DNA of 64,000 nt from Pseudomonas gingeri (lineage in GTDB: Bacteria > Pseudomonadota > Gammaproteobacteria > Pseudomonadales > Pseudomonadaceae), in contig NZ_JACAQA010000001.1 in the NCBI RefSeq assembly GCF_013385425.1, positions 1 to 64,000 of the forward strand. The letters are read 5' to 3'. The position numbers and the translations under genes were made by a program. This document shows positions 1 to 9,779 of this stretch, one piece after another. The notes under the pieces were generated by a model. That model was not told the origin of the DNA, ran no database searches, and saw nothing but the letters and a program-made list of their open reading frames with translations. Each line of letters begins with the position of its first letter. Positions within the stretch are counted from its first letter, which is position 1.

Positions 1-2
1 CG

Positions 3-1208
3 GTGATCGATGGCGCCTCGTTTGGGGTGAGCCTGGCGGGATTTATCTTGCTGGGTGTGCCCGGGGTAGGAGTCGCTCTGATCCTTGTGGGCATGGCCCT
101 GGCCGTTGTGAATATCCTCTTGAATGCCATCGTCAGTCTTTCCCAGTTGGAGAACTATCGCTGGGACGAAAAAGTGGGGTTGTTCTTCAGCAACCTGTTC
201 GGCGCCTCAACGCTGCCGGGGATCCTGACCCAGCAGCAGATGCGTCAGGCGGCGGATCGATTGTTCACCGGCTTGCGGGAAGAGGGCATCGATCTTCTTC
301 TGACGCCGATGATCAATGACGCGGACGATCACGATCAGACCAACCCGCTCAAGGATATTGGTGCGGTCAGCCAGGACACCAGCGTTCGCCAGCAGCCCAG
401 GGGCTATACGTTGTCGCCGTCGGGGCTGACCTCGGATGACTTGACGTTCTGGGCGGATGCCAAGGACAAGGAAAAGACCGAACAGGTCCATAAGGGCTGG
501 TACCTGCGCCGCCAGGAGGCTCGCCGGGGGCGAGAGCGCAAGCTGATGGTGACGATGCCTTCCACGCCGAGCACACGGCTGGAGGTACTGGATTTCGGTC
601 CGACACCGACGATCCTGCTGTTCGGTGCCACACCTCATCTGCTGCTGGAGGCCAATCCGTTCGGCTGGGCAGCGGGAGAGTCACCGCAGGAGCAGGCCCT
701 CAACAAATACCAGGTCAGGCTGCACCCCGAGACCGCCTACACCCTGCAGTTCAAAAAGAGCGTACTGACCTCAAAAGACTTTGACTCGAACTTTGGCAGC
801 CAAACGGAGTTGATCGTGCCCGACGGGGAGTTCCAGCGGTTGCCTCAAGTGAGCCTGGACCTGTCCGGCCAGGACGATGCCCGCGAGACCATAGCGGAGT
901 TGGACTTGTCCCGCTCTTCGCTGGAAGTCGCCAAATTCAAGGACAAGAGTGCATTCAACCTTGATCTGGTGAGTGCCGCTGACCACAGTGCCTGCGCGCT
1001 GGAGCAGGTGGTGCGGACCGTCCAACTGCCGGCCTATATCCGCTTCAAGAGCGGAGAAACCCACCCGGTGATGGCGGTGGTGGGGGAGGGCTCACGGATC
1101 ACGCTGAGAAACTCGACGGGACGTTCGCTGCTGCTGTTGAGGCGGGAGGTTCGTCGTTGCGAGATTGAGATACAGGCGTCGGTCAGCGGTTTTGCGGTTT
1201 CTGTTTGA
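3..1208 (+). CDS. 3' part of an unrecognised protein with a hydrophobic segment (possible membrane-acting effector)
   Basis: The frame is open from the window edge, so the true start lies upstream and only about 400 C-terminal residues are visible. Residues 1-47 form a long Gly/Val/Leu-rich hydrophobic stretch, probably one or two membrane helices. After it comes a soluble region of about 350 residues without cysteine-rich or catalytic motifs that I recognise. A hydrophobic hairpin followed by a soluble C-terminal domain recalls VasX- or BTH_I2691-like type VI effectors, but this is only an architectural resemblance. The gene converges on queG with 9 bases between the stop codons. It is unlike the conserved housekeeping genes that follow, which suggests the accessory region continues to the left. 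Confidence 0.6.
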   Translation: MIDGASFGVSLAGFILLGVPGVGVALILVGMALAVVNILLNAIVSLSQLENYRWDEKVGLFFSNLFGASTLPGILTQQQMRQAADRLFTGLREEGIDLLLTPMINDADDHDQTNPLKDIGAVSQDTSVRQQPRGYTLSPSGLTSDDLTFWADAKDKEKTEQVHKGWYLRRQEARRGRERKLMVTMPSTPSTRLEVLDFGPTPTILLFGATPHLLLEANPFGWAAGESPQEQALNKYQVRLHPETAYTLQFKKSVLTSKDFDSNFGSQTELIVPDGEFQRLPQVSLDLSGQDDARETIAELDLSRSSLEVAKFKDKSAFNLDLVSAADHSACALEQVVRTVQLPAYIRFKSGETHPVMAVVGEGSRITLRNSTGRSLLLLRREVRRCEIEIQASVSGFAVSV

Positions 1209-1217
1209 ATCTCCAGG

Positions 1218-2306
1218 TCAGAGCGGGACTGGACCCAGGGCACTGCGCTCGGCATGTTGGCGCAGCGCCCACTGCACATGCTCCTGGACCAGTTCCGACG
1301 GGTAGTCCCGGCGGGTATTGAGGGCTTCAAGCACGGGGATCGTCGAGGGCGCATTCCCCAGCCCGACCGCCAGGTTGCGCAACCAGCGCTCATACCCCGC
1401 CCGGCGCAGTGGCGAGCCCTCGGTGTTTTTCAGAAAGGTCTCTTCGTCCCACAGGAACAGCTCGGCCAGCCCGGCATTGTCCAGGCTGTGTCGGGGCTTG
1501 AAGTCGCCTTCATCGGACGCGCGGGCGAAACGGTTCCATGGGCAGACGATCTGGCAATCGTCACAGCCAAACACCCGGTTGCCGATCAGCGGCCGCAACT
1601 CTTCCGGGATCGCGGTTTTCAGCTCGATGGTCAGGTACGAGATACAGCGCCGTGCGTCCAGCACATAGGGCCCGACAAACGCCGCCGTCGGACAGATATC
1701 CATGCATGCCGTGCAGCGCCCGCAATGTTCTGTGGCATGGGGAGCATCCACTGGTAGAGGCAGGTCGACAAACAGTTCACCGAGAAAGAAGTAGCTGCCG
1801 GCCTTGCGATTGAGCACCAGGGTGTTCTTGCCGATCCAGCCGAGCCCGGCCTGTTCGGCAATGGCCTTTTCCAGCACCGGGGCGCTGTCGACGAAGGCGC
1901 GGTAGCCAAAGGGTCCGATAACCTGCTGGATACGCTCGGCGAGCTGTTGCAGGCGCTTGCGGATCAATTTGTGATAGTCACGGCCCAGGGCATAGCGCGA
2001 GACATAGGCTTTTTCCGGTTGGCCCAGGCGCTGGGCCATCTGCGTGTCGCCCGGGAGGTAGTCCATGCGCAACGACACCACTCGCAACGTGCCGGGCACC
2101 AGCTCGTCGGGGTGTGAGCGTTTGCTGCCGTGGGCGCCCATGTAATCCATGTCGCCGTGATAGCCGGCATCGAGCCAGCGTTGCAGGTGCCGCTCATGCT
2201 CGCCCAGCTCCAGACCGGCGATGCCGACTTGCTGAAAGCCCAGTTCACGGCCCCATTCCTTGATGGATTGGGCGAGGGCGGGGAGGTCGACGCTATTTAC
2301 AGGCAT
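1218..2306 (-). CDS. queG: Epoxyqueuosine reductase QueG
   Basis: QueG carries out the last step of queuosine synthesis, reducing epoxyqueuosine to queuosine in the wobble position of GUN tRNAs, using cobalamin and two [4Fe-4S] clusters. The 362-residue length is normal. The active-site region FVDSAPVLEKAIAE (about 138-151) contains the family aspartate. Two ferredoxin-like cysteine sets are visible: CGRCTACMDICP (195-206) and CDDCQIVCPW (248-257). The gene diverges from nnrD, and the two share a 63-base promoter region. The ATG at 2306 gives the standard N-terminus. Confidence 0.95.
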   Translation of the reverse strand: MPVNSVDLPALAQSIKEWGRELGFQQVGIAGLELGEHERHLQRWLDAGYHGDMDYMGAHGSKRSHPDELVPGTLRVVSLRMDYLPGDTQMAQRLGQPEKAYVSRYALGRDYHKLIRKRLQQLAERIQQVIGPFGYRAFVDSAPVLEKAIAEQAGLGWIGKNTLVLNRKAGSYFFLGELFVDLPLPVDAPHATEHCGRCTACMDICPTAAFVGPYVLDARRCISYLTIELKTAIPEELRPLIGNRVFGCDDCQIVCPWNRFARASDEGDFKPRHSLDNAGLAELFLWDEETFLKNTEGSPLRRAGYERWLRNLAVGLGNAPSTIPVLEALNTRRDYPSELVQEHVQWALRQHAERSALGPVPL

Positions 2307-2335
2307 GAGACAGGAGAAACCTAGGCTTTGGTGCG

Positions 2336-2341
2336 TATAAT
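2336..2341 (+). promoter_or_regulatory. Consensus -10 hexamer upstream of nnrD
   Basis: A perfect TATAAT lies 29 bases before the ATG at 2370 in the queG/nnrD divergent spacer. No good -35 hexamer is seen 17 bases upstream, so promoter activity is a guess. Its position argues against the upstream TTG at 2328 as the nnrD start. Confidence 0.35.
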
Positions 2342-2369
2342 TCTGCCAGACATCAGAGCTCGACGACGC

Positions 2370-3230
2370 ATGCCGCAGACCAAACCGCCTTTTTCCGATA
2401 TTCAGTCATTGACCCTCGCCACCCTGCCGAGCCTTCCCGCACGTGAACTGGACGCCCACAAAGGGCAGTTCGGCCATGTGCTGTTGATCGGCGGCGACCG
2501 GGGTTTTGGCGGCGCCATTCTGCTCGCGGCTGAAATGGCCTTGCGCGGTGGTGCCGGGCTGGTGTCCCTGGCGACACGTCCGGAACATGTGGCGGCCTCC
2601 CTGGCTCGGCTGCCGGAGGTGATGGCGCGGGGCATCGAGTCGGCCAATCAACTGATGACGGTGCTGGCCCAGGCTGGCGTGCTGGTGGTCGGCCCGGGGC
2701 TCGGTCAATCCGCGTGGAGCCGCAGCCTGTTGTCACTGGCGGCCAATGCCGGGTTGCCGCAAGTCTGGGATGCCGACGCCCTGAACCTGCTGGCCACGGG
2801 CAGCTTTACCTTGCCGGCGGACAGCGTGATCACCCCTCATCCAGGCGAAGCGGCACGCTTGCTGGGGATTTCCACGGCCGCTGTACAGGCGGATCGTCCC
2901 GCCGCCGCCCTCCGGCTGGCCCGGCAGTACCAGGCGGTCTGCGTGCTCAAGGGGGCGGGCAGCCTGATTGCCGCGCCGGACGGGCGCTTGTCGATCTGCG
3001 AACGCGGCCATCCGGCCATGGCCACCGCCGGGTTGGGCGATGTCCTCTCCGGTTTGCTCGGCGCCCTGCGCGCCCAGGGCTTGCCGGCTTACGACGCCAC
3101 TTGCCTGGCGGTATGGCTGCACGCCAGTGCCGGCGAGCAGTCGGGTAAAAACGGCCGAGGACTGGCGGCCAGCGATCTGATCCCGGTCATTCGACAGTTG
3201 CTGGAGGAGCAATCACCGTGTCTGAACTAA
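2370..3230 (+). CDS. nnrD: ADP-dependent NAD(P)H-hydrate dehydratase (YjeF C-terminal domain type)
   Basis: This enzyme repairs damaged NAD(P)H hydrates (NADHX/NADPHX) with ADP as phosphate donor. It is a stand-alone carbohydrate-kinase-like domain of about 286 residues, without the N-terminal epimerase domain found in the fused Nnr of E. coli. Visible motifs are GGDRGFGGAILLAAEMALRGG near the N-terminus, DADALNLLA, TPHPGEAARLLG, VLKGAGS and the GLGDVLSG signature near the C-terminus. I chose ATG 2370; a TTG at 2328 would add 14 residues but overlaps the -10-like sequence. The gene overlaps tsaE by 13 bases and heads the nnrD-tsaE-amiB-mutL-miaA run. Confidence 0.92.
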   Translation: MPQTKPPFSDIQSLTLATLPSLPARELDAHKGQFGHVLLIGGDRGFGGAILLAAEMALRGGAGLVSLATRPEHVAASLARLPEVMARGIESANQLMTVLAQAGVLVVGPGLGQSAWSRSLLSLAANAGLPQVWDADALNLLATGSFTLPADSVITPHPGEAARLLGISTAAVQADRPAAALRLARQYQAVCVLKGAGSLIAAPDGRLSICERGHPAMATAGLGDVLSGLLGALRAQGLPAYDATCLAVWLHASAGEQSGKNGRGLAASDLIPVIRQLLEEQSPCLN

Positions 3231-3688
3231 CCCTTCAACTGCCGGATGAAGAGGCCATGGTCGCCTTCGGCCGGAAAATCGCCGAAGTCACCCGTGGCAT
3301 CGGGGTGATTTTCCTCGAAGGCGACCTCGGCGCCGGCAAGACCACCTTGTCCCGGGGCATCATTCGCGGCCTCGGCCATGCCGGCGCGGTGAAAAGTCCG
3401 ACCTTTACCCTGGTTGAACCGTACGAAATCGCTGATATCCGTGCCTTCCATTTCGATCTGTATCGCCTGGTCGACCCGGAAGAGTTGGAATACATGGGGA
3501 TTCGTGATTATTTCGACGGCGCGGCCCTGTGCCTGGTGGAGTGGCCACAGCGGGGCGAGGGCTTTTTGCCAAAGCCCGACCTGACCATTACCATTAGCCC
3601 GCATAATGGCGGTCGTTCGCTGTATCTGTTGTCCCAGGGCGCCCGAGGCGACTCCTGGTGTGCCGAACTGGCATTGGAAATCAAATAA
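3218..3688 (+). CDS. tsaE: tRNA threonylcarbamoyladenosine biosynthesis ATPase TsaE
   Basis: TsaE is the small ATPase of the TsaB-TsaD-TsaE complex that makes t6A37 in ANN-decoding tRNAs. The Walker A loop GDLGAGKTTLSR sits near residue 37, followed by SPTFTLVEPY and a FDLYRL segment typical of the family. The 156-residue length is normal. The start is a GTG at 3218 inside the end of nnrD, preceded by a GGAGG-like ribosome site at about 3202-3207, so translation is probably coupled. amiB follows immediately. Confidence 0.95.
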   Translation: MSELTLQLPDEEAMVAFGRKIAEVTRGIGVIFLEGDLGAGKTTLSRGIIRGLGHAGAVKSPTFTLVEPYEIADIRAFHFDLYRLVDPEELEYMGIRDYFDGAALCLVEWPQRGEGFLPKPDLTITISPHNGGRSLYLLSQGARGDSWCAELALEIK

Positions 3689-5119
3689 ATGATGGGGTTT
3701 GGTATGCGCATTCGCGCGTTGGTTGCTGTCGTGGGATTGTTGCTGGCGGCACTGGCCGTTGACGCCGTTGCGGCGACACAGGTCAAGAGTGTTCGCCTGT
3801 GGCGGGCCCCGGACAACACGCGTCTGGTGTTCGACCTCTCCGGCCCGGTCCAGCACAGTGTGTTCACCCTGACTTCTCCGGATCGGCTGGTGATCGATAT
3901 CAATGGCGCGACCCTGAGTGGCCCGTTGAATGTGCCGACCGCCAACACCCCGATCAACAGCGTACGGGCGGCCCAGCGCACACCGACCGACCTGCGGGTG
4001 GTGGTTGACCTGAAAAAGGCGGTCACCCCGAAGAGCTTCGTCCTGGCGCCGAACGCGCAGTATGGCAACCGCCTGGTGGTCGACCTGTTCGACAACCCCG
4101 CCGATGCCGCGCCACCCGCGGCACCGGCCCCGACGGTGGCAACCGTGCCAGCGGTCCCGGTGACGCCAACGGAACCGGCGATCAAGCTGCCACCGGCGCC
4201 GGCGGGCAAGCGTGACATCATCGTGGTGATCGACGCCGGCCACGGTGGCGAAGACCCGGGTGCCTCCGGCTCCCGTGGCCAGCACGAGAAAGACGTGGTG
4301 CTGGCCATCGCCCGCGAACTGCAACGCCAGGTTGGCGGTATGAAGGGCTACCGCGCCGAGCTGACCCGTACCGGCGACTACTTTATCCCGCTGCGCGGCC
4401 GTACCGAGATCGCCCGCAAGAAAGGCGCCGATCTGTTCGTCTCGATTCACGCGGACGCCGCCCCTTCGGCCGCGGCCTTCGGTGCCTCGGTGTTCGCTTT
4501 GTCCGATCGCGGCGCTACTTCCGAGACTGCCCGTTGGCTGGCGGACAGTGAAAACCGCTCCGACCTGATCGGTGGGGCCGGTAACGTCAGCCTCGACGAC
4601 AAGGACAAGATGCTCGCCGGCGTGTTGCTCGACCTGTCGATGACCGCTTCGCTGACCTCCAGCCTGAACGTCGGACAGAAGGTCCTGAGCAACATCGGCC
4701 GGGTTACGCCGCTGCACAAGCAGCGCGTCGAGCAAGCCGGGTTCATGGTACTGAAGTCGCCGGATATCCCGTCGATCCTGGTGGAGACCGGGTTTATCTC
4801 CAACTCCAACGAGGCGTCCAAGCTGGCCTCTTCGAATCACCAGCAGGCCCTGGCGCGCTCCATCAGTGCCGGTATCCGCCAGTTCTTCCAGCAGAACCCG
4901 CCACCGGGCACCTATATCGCCTGGCTGCGGGATTCCGGCAAGATCGCCGAGGGCCCGCGTGACCATCGCGTGGCCCCGGGCGAGACCCTGGCCATGCTCG
5001 CCGTGCGCTACCAGGTCTCGGCGTCGACCTTGCGCAGTGCCAACAACCTGACCAGCGACGAGCTGAAGGTCGGGCAGAACCTGACGATTCCGGGTGCGGA
5101 ACTGGCGGCCAAACAATGA
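3689..5119 (+). CDS. amiB: N-acetylmuramoyl-L-alanine amidase (AMIN + Amidase_3 + LysM)
   Basis: A periplasmic zinc amidase that cleaves the stem peptide from peptidoglycan during daughter-cell separation. An N-terminal signal peptide (hydrophobic core [14 protein letters not shown]) is followed by an AMIN targeting domain (about 30-130), a Pro/Ala/Thr linker (138-170), the Amidase_3 catalytic domain (about 178-400) and a C-terminal LysM repeat (about 428-472). Metal ligands fit the motifs DAGHGG, QHEKD, SIHAD and the catalytic glutamate in LVETGF. ATG codons at 3689, 3692 and 3704 are all possible; the one at 3704 gives the tidiest signal peptide. The stop overlaps the mutL start (ATGA). Confidence 0.93.
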   Translation: MMGFGMRIRALVAVVGLLLAALAVDAVAATQVKSVRLWRAPDNTRLVFDLSGPVQHSVFTLTSPDRLVIDINGATLSGPLNVPTANTPINSVRAAQRTPTDLRVVVDLKKAVTPKSFVLAPNAQYGNRLVVDLFDNPADAAPPAAPAPTVATVPAVPVTPTEPAIKLPPAPAGKRDIIVVIDAGHGGEDPGASGSRGQHEKDVVLAIARELQRQVGGMKGYRAELTRTGDYFIPLRGRTEIARKKGADLFVSIHADAAPSAAAFGASVFALSDRGATSETARWLADSENRSDLIGGAGNVSLDDKDKMLAGVLLDLSMTASLTSSLNVGQKVLSNIGRVTPLHKQRVEQAGFMVLKSPDIPSILVETGFISNSNEASKLASSNHQQALARSISAGIRQFFQQNPPPGTYIAWLRDSGKIAEGPRDHRVAPGETLAMLAVRYQVSASTLRSANNLTSDELKVGQNLTIPGAELAAKQ

Positions 5120-7035
5120 GTGAGGCCTTGAACAGCAGTTCTCGTATCGAACTGCTCAGCCCGCGACTGGCGAACCAGATTGCCGCCGGTGAGGTGGTCG
5201 AGCGCCCGGCCTCGGTGATCAAGGAACTGTTGGAAAACAGCCTGGATTCCGGCGCCAGGCGCATCGATGTGGATGTCGAACAGGCCGGGGTCAAGCTGCT
5301 GCGGGTGCGCGACGATGGCAGCGGCATCTCCGCCGACGACCTGCCGTTGGCCCTTGCGCGCCACGCCACCAGCAAGATTCGCGACCTGGAAGACCTGGAA
5401 CGGGTGATGAGCCTCGGTTTCCGTGGCGAGGCCCTGGCCTCCATCAGTTCCGTCGCCCGGCTGACCCTGACTTCCCGCACCCGTGACGCCGACCAGGCCT
5501 GGCAGGTGGAAACCGAAGGTCGCGACATGGACGCCCGGGTGCAGCCGGCGGCCCATCCGGTGGGCACCTCGGTGGAAGTCCGCGACCTGTTTTTCAACAC
5601 CCCGGCGCGGCGCAAGTTCCTCAAGGCCGAGAAGACCGAGTTCGATCACCTGCAGGAAGTGATCAAGCGCCTGGCCCTGGCCCGTTTCGACGTGGCCTTT
5701 CACCTGCGCCATAACGGCAAAAGCATTCTCAGCCTGCACGAGGCCCATGACGATGCGGCCCGTGCCCGGCGCGTGGCGGCGGTCTGCGGTGCAGGGTTCC
5801 TCGAACAGGCCCTGCCCATCGAAGTGGAACGCAACGGCCTGCACCTGTGGGGCTGGGTCGGCTTGCCGACCTTCTCCCGCAGCCAGGCGGACTTGCAGTA
5901 TTTCTATGTGAATGGCCGCGCGGTGCGCGACAAGCTGGTGGCCCATGCGGTGCGCCAGGCCTATCGCGACGTGCTGTTCAATGGCCGGCACCCGACCTTC
6001 GTGCTGTTTTTCGAGGTCGATCCGGCGGTGGTCGACGTCAACGTGCACCCGACCAAACACGAAGTGCGGTTCCGTGACGGGCGCATGGTCCACGATTTCC
6101 TCTACGGCACCCTGCACCGCGCCCTGGGCGACGTGCGCCCGGAAGATCACCTGGCCGCGCCTGCCGCGGTGGCCGGCATGGTCCGGCCGACAGGGATCGA
6201 GGCCGGCGAGTTCGGTCCCCAGGGTGAAATGCGCCTGGCGGCCAATCTGCTGGAGCAACCCCAGTCGCAGCCTGCGTCCGCCTTTGCGCCGGCGGCCGGA
6301 TCGGGCTCGGGGGCCGGTTATCAGTATCAGTACCGCCCGCAATCGACCCAGATGCCGCCCGCCGCCGAGGCCCAGGGCGTCTATCGCGAGTTTTTCGCGC
6401 CGCTGCCGGATGCGCTGGCATCGCCGACCCTGCCCGACAGCCAGGGCGATGTGCCGCCCCTGGGTTATGCGCTGGCGCAGCTCAAGGGCATCTATATCCT
6501 CAGCGAAAACGCCCAGGGCCTGGTGCTGGTGGATATGCACGCCGCCCATGAGCGGATCATGTACGAACGCCTGAAGATCGCCATGGCCAGCGAAGGCCTG
6601 AGCGGCCAGCCGTTGCTGGTGCCCGAATCCCTGGCGGTCAGCCAGCGCGAAGCCGATTGCGCCGAAGAACATGTAGGCTGGTTCCAGCGCCTGGGCTTCG
6701 AATTGCAGCGCCTGGGCCCGGAAACCCTGGCGATCCGGCAGATCCCGGCCCTGCTCAAGCAGGCCGAGGCCAATCGCCTGGTCCAGGACGTACTGGCCGA
6801 CCTGATGGAATACGGCACCAGCGACCGGATCCAGGCGCACCTGAACGAATTGCTCGGAACCATGGCCTGCCACGGCGCGATTCGCGCCAACCGGCGCCTG
6901 GCCCTGGCGGAAATGAACGGTTTGCTGCGGGATATGGAAAACACCGAGCGCAGCGGCCAGTGCAACCACGGCCGGCCCACCTGGACCCAGCTCGGGCTGG
7001 ATGATCTGGACAAACTGTTCTTGCGCGGTCGCTGA
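5116..7035 (+). CDS. mutL: DNA mismatch repair protein MutL
   Basis: MutL couples MutS mismatch recognition to strand incision. The N-terminal GHKL ATPase carries [20 protein letters not shown], the DDGSGI loop and [10 protein letters not shown] disordered Gln/Pro/Ala-rich linker (about 375-440) leads to the C-terminal dimerisation domain. At about residue 473 there is [12 protein letters not shown], which fits the DQHA(X)2E(X)4E endonuclease motif with Gln replaced by Met. E. coli MutL lacks this motif, but pseudomonad MutL proteins have it. The gene overlaps amiB by 4 bases and miaA by 1 base. Confidence 0.96.
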   Translation: MSEALNSSSRIELLSPRLANQIAAGEVVERPASVIKELLENSLDSGARRIDVDVEQAGVKLLRVRDDGSGISADDLPLALARHATSKIRDLEDLERVMSLGFRGEALASISSVARLTLTSRTRDADQAWQVETEGRDMDARVQPAAHPVGTSVEVRDLFFNTPARRKFLKAEKTEFDHLQEVIKRLALARFDVAFHLRHNGKSILSLHEAHDDAARARRVAAVCGAGFLEQALPIEVERNGLHLWGWVGLPTFSRSQADLQYFYVNGRAVRDKLVAHAVRQAYRDVLFNGRHPTFVLFFEVDPAVVDVNVHPTKHEVRFRDGRMVHDFLYGTLHRALGDVRPEDHLAAPAAVAGMVRPTGIEAGEFGPQGEMRLAANLLEQPQSQPASAFAPAAGSGSGAGYQYQYRPQSTQMPPAAEAQGVYREFFAPLPDALASPTLPDSQGDVPPLGYALAQLKGIYILSENAQGLVLVDMHAAHERIMYERLKIAMASEGLSGQPLLVPESLAVSQREADCAEEHVGWFQRLGFELQRLGPETLAIRQIPALLKQAEANRLVQDVLADLMEYGTSDRIQAHLNELLGTMACHGAIRANRRLALAEMNGLLRDMENTERSGQCNHGRPTWTQLGLDDLDKLFLRGR

Positions 7036-8015
7036 TGATGGCTTCCAAGGCACTACCGCCGGCCATTTTCCTGATGGGCCCGACGGCGGCGGGCAAGACC
7101 GACCTGGCCATCGAGCTGACCAAGGTGCTGCCGTGCGAGCTGATCAGCGTCGATTCGGCCCTGGTCTACCGGGACATGGATATCGGCACGGCCAAGCCCT
7201 CGAAAGCACTGCTGGCGGAGTTTCCCCACCGTCTGATCGATATTCTCGACCCGGCACAGAGTTATTCGGCGGCGGAGTTTCGCAGCGACGCCCTGGCGGC
7301 GATGGCCGAGATCACCGCGCGCGGCAAGATTCCGCTGCTGGTGGGCGGCACCATGCTCTATTACAAGGCGTTGCTGGAGGGCCTGGCGGAGATGCCGGCG
7401 GCCGATCCGCAGATCCGTGCCGAAATCGAGGAAGAAGCCGCACGTTTGGGCTGGCAGGCCCTGCACGACCAGTTGGCGGTCATCGACCCGGTCTCGGCGG
7501 CGCGCATCCACCCCAATGACCCCCAGCGCCTGAGTCGGGCGCTGGAAGTCTATCGGGTCAGCGGATCGAGCATGACCGCCCACCGCCAGCGACAATCTGC
7601 GCAAAGTACTGACGCAGCCGCTTCGGGACGGCCGCAATTGCCCTATACTGTTGCCAACCTGGCTATCGCCCCGGCGAATCGCCAGGTTCTGCACGACCGA
7701 ATTGCACAAAGATTCACACAAATGCTGGAACAGGGGTTCGTAGACGAGGTCGTAGCTCTGCGTAGGAGAAGTGACCTGCATGTCGGGTTGCCGTCCATAC
7801 GTGCTGTGGGCTACAGGCAAGTCTGGGAGCATCTGGAGGGCAAGCTGACGTCAGCCGAAATGCAGGAGCGCGGCATAATTGCCACGCGCCAGTTGGCAAA
7901 GCGCCAGTTCACCTGGTTGCGCAGCTGGACGGATCTGCACTGGCTCGACAGCCTGGACTGCGACAATCTGCCACGCGCCTTGAAATACCTTGGGACGATC
8001 TCCATATTGGGCTGA
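7035..8015 (+). CDS. miaA: tRNA dimethylallyltransferase MiaA
   Basis: MiaA adds a dimethylallyl group to A37 of tRNAs reading UNN codons. The P-loop [11 protein letters not shown] is at about residues 15-25, followed by the substrate motif [16 protein letters not shown] and [16 protein letters not shown]. The C-terminal part has the expected [12 protein letters not shown] and [13 protein letters not shown]. The length (326) is normal. It starts at ATG 7035 overlapping the mutL stop (TGATG). A 93-base gap separates it from hfq, which probably also has its own promoters inside the miaA 3' end as in other gammaproteobacteria. Confidence 0.96.
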   Translation: MMASKALPPAIFLMGPTAAGKTDLAIELTKVLPCELISVDSALVYRDMDIGTAKPSKALLAEFPHRLIDILDPAQSYSAAEFRSDALAAMAEITARGKIPLLVGGTMLYYKALLEGLAEMPAADPQIRAEIEEEAARLGWQALHDQLAVIDPVSAARIHPNDPQRLSRALEVYRVSGSSMTAHRQRQSAQSTDAAASGRPQLPYTVANLAIAPANRQVLHDRIAQRFTQMLEQGFVDEVVALRRRSDLHVGLPSIRAVGYRQVWEHLEGKLTSAEMQERGIIATRQLAKRQFTWLRSWTDLHWLDSLDCDNLPRALKYLGTISILG

Positions 8016-8108
8016 GTCCTTGCAATTGCCGTCTATCCTTGGGGGAAAGGCGGTACAAGCCATCCATTTACCCATTTTTTATTATTGATCCTTAAAGGAG
8101 TGCGGCAC

Positions 8109-8369
8109 ATGTCAAAAGGGCATTCGCTACAAGACCCTTACTTGAATACCTTGCGTAAAGAGAAGGTCGGGGTTTCCATCTATCTGGTCAACGGTATCAA
8201 ACTGCAAGGCACGATCGAATCCTTCGACCAGTTCGTGATCCTGCTGAAGAACACCGTCAGCCAGATGGTCTACAAGCACGCCATCTCGACAGTGGTGCCG
8301 GTTCGTCCAATTCGTCTGCCTAGCGCAACCGAAACCGAACAGGGTGACGCTGAGCCAGGTAACGCCTGA
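8109..8369 (+). CDS. hfq: RNA chaperone Hfq
   Basis: Hfq is the hexameric Sm-like protein that pairs small RNAs with mRNAs. All conserved features are visible in its 86 residues: the N-terminal [15 protein letters not shown], the Sm1 segment [21 protein letters not shown] and the Sm2 motif YKHAIST. A short acidic tail of about 16 residues, typical of pseudomonads, follows. The ATG at 8109 is preceded by AAAGGAG at 8094-8100. hflX follows after 12 bases. Confidence 0.98.
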   Translation: MSKGHSLQDPYLNTLRKEKVGVSIYLVNGIKLQGTIESFDQFVILLKNTVSQMVYKHAISTVVPVRPIRLPSATETEQGDAEPGNA

Positions 8370-8381
8370 TAGGAGTCTCCT

Positions 8382-9683
8382 TTGTTCTTTGAGCGCCACG
8401 GTGGTGGTGAACGGACCATTCTCGTTCACTTGGAAGGTCAGGACCCTGAGGCGCGCGAAGATCCGCAGGAGTTTCAGGAGTTGGCAGTATCGGCAGGTGC
8501 CGAGACCGTCGCGTTCTTCAACGTGCCGCGTCATCGGCCAACCGCCAAGTATCTGATTGGCACTGGCAAGGTCGAGGAGCTTCGCGACCTGGTCAAGGCC
8601 GAGCAGGTCGATATCGTGATTTTCAATCACATCCTCACGCCCAGCCAGGAACGTAACCTCGAACGTGTCTTCGAGTGTCGCGTGCTGGATCGCACGGGCC
8701 TGATTCTCGATATTTTCGCCCAGCGCGCCCGCACCCATGAAGGCAAGCTCCAGGTCGAACTGGCCCAGCTTGAGCACATGAGCACGCGGTTGGTCCGCGG
8801 CTGGACTCACCTTGAGCGGCAGAAAGGCGGTATCGGCCTGCGCGGTCCGGGTGAAACCCAGCTGGAAACCGACCGGCGCTTGCTGCGGGTACGCCTGCGG
8901 CAGATCAAGGGGCGCCTGGAAAAGGTCCGCAGCCAGCGCGAGCAGTCTCGCCGCGGGCGCAAGCGGGCCGATATCCCGACGGTGTCGCTGGTGGGCTATA
9001 CCAACGCCGGCAAGTCGACGCTGTTCAATGCGGTCACCGAATCCGACGTGTATGCGGCGGACCAGCTGTTCGCCACCCTCGACCCGACCCTGCGCCGTCT
9101 CGAACTCGACGACCTCGGGCCGATCGTGCTGGCCGACACCGTGGGGTTTATCCGTCACCTGCCGCACAAGCTGGTCGAGGCTTTCCGGGCTACGCTCGAA
9201 GAGTCGAGCAACTCCGACCTGTTGCTGCACGTGATCGACGCCGCGGAACCGGACCGGATGCTGCAGATCGAGCAGGTCATGGTGGTACTCGGCGAGATCG
9301 GGGCCCAGGACTTGCCGATCCTCGAGGTCTACAACAAGCTTGATCTGCTCGAGGGCGTCGAGCCGCAGATCCAGCGCGATGAAGACGGCAAGCCACAGCG
9401 GGTCTGGCTCAGCGCCCGGGACGGGCAGGGGCTGGAGCTGCTCGAACAGGCGATTGCCGAGTTGCTGGGCAACGATTTGTTCGTCGGCACCTTGCGCTTG
9501 CCGCAGCGTTTTGCTCGACTGCGTGCACAGTTCTTCGAGATGGGCGCGGTGCAGAAGGAAGAACACGACGAAGAAGGCAGTTGTCTGCTGTCCGTCCGTT
9601 TGCCCAGGGCCGAGCTCAATCGAGTGGTCTCGCGCGAAGGGATGAAGGCGCCGGAATTCATCGAACAACACACTTTGCAATAA
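8382..9683 (+). CDS. hflX: Ribosome-associated GTPase HflX
   Basis: HflX is a GTPase that splits stalled 70S ribosomes, for example after heat stress. An N-terminal HflX domain (about 20-195) with the RGPGETQLETDRR motif precedes the G domain. The G1 loop is GYTNAGKSTLFN, G3 is DTVGFIRHLPH and G4 is YNKLDL. The best start is the TTG at 8382, seven bases after AGGAG (8371-8375); no ATG in this frame would preserve the conserved N-terminus. Length 433 is normal. Part of the hfq-hflX-hflK-hflC order. Confidence 0.95.
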   Translation: MFFERHGGGERTILVHLEGQDPEAREDPQEFQELAVSAGAETVAFFNVPRHRPTAKYLIGTGKVEELRDLVKAEQVDIVIFNHILTPSQERNLERVFECRVLDRTGLILDIFAQRARTHEGKLQVELAQLEHMSTRLVRGWTHLERQKGGIGLRGPGETQLETDRRLLRVRLRQIKGRLEKVRSQREQSRRGRKRADIPTVSLVGYTNAGKSTLFNAVTESDVYAADQLFATLDPTLRRLELDDLGPIVLADTVGFIRHLPHKLVEAFRATLEESSNSDLLLHVIDAAEPDRMLQIEQVMVVLGEIGAQDLPILEVYNKLDLLEGVEPQIQRDEDGKPQRVWLSARDGQGLELLEQAIAELLGNDLFVGTLRLPQRFARLRAQFFEMGAVQKEEHDEEGSCLLSVRLPRAELNRVVSREGMKAPEFIEQHTLQ

Positions 9684-9779
9684 AAGCCTGGGAAAGCGGT
9701 TGTGCCGCGTTGACAGGCATTCTGTAGCATTGGTCGGCGCGCCGCGGGCGCGTCTTTGCTTTATCAGATGGAGAGCGCT

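Noticed and set aside
2328..2369. TTG at 2328 as nnrD start
   Set aside because: It would place a perfect TATAAT inside the gene and adds 14 arginine-rich residues not expected for the family; ATG 2370 is better.
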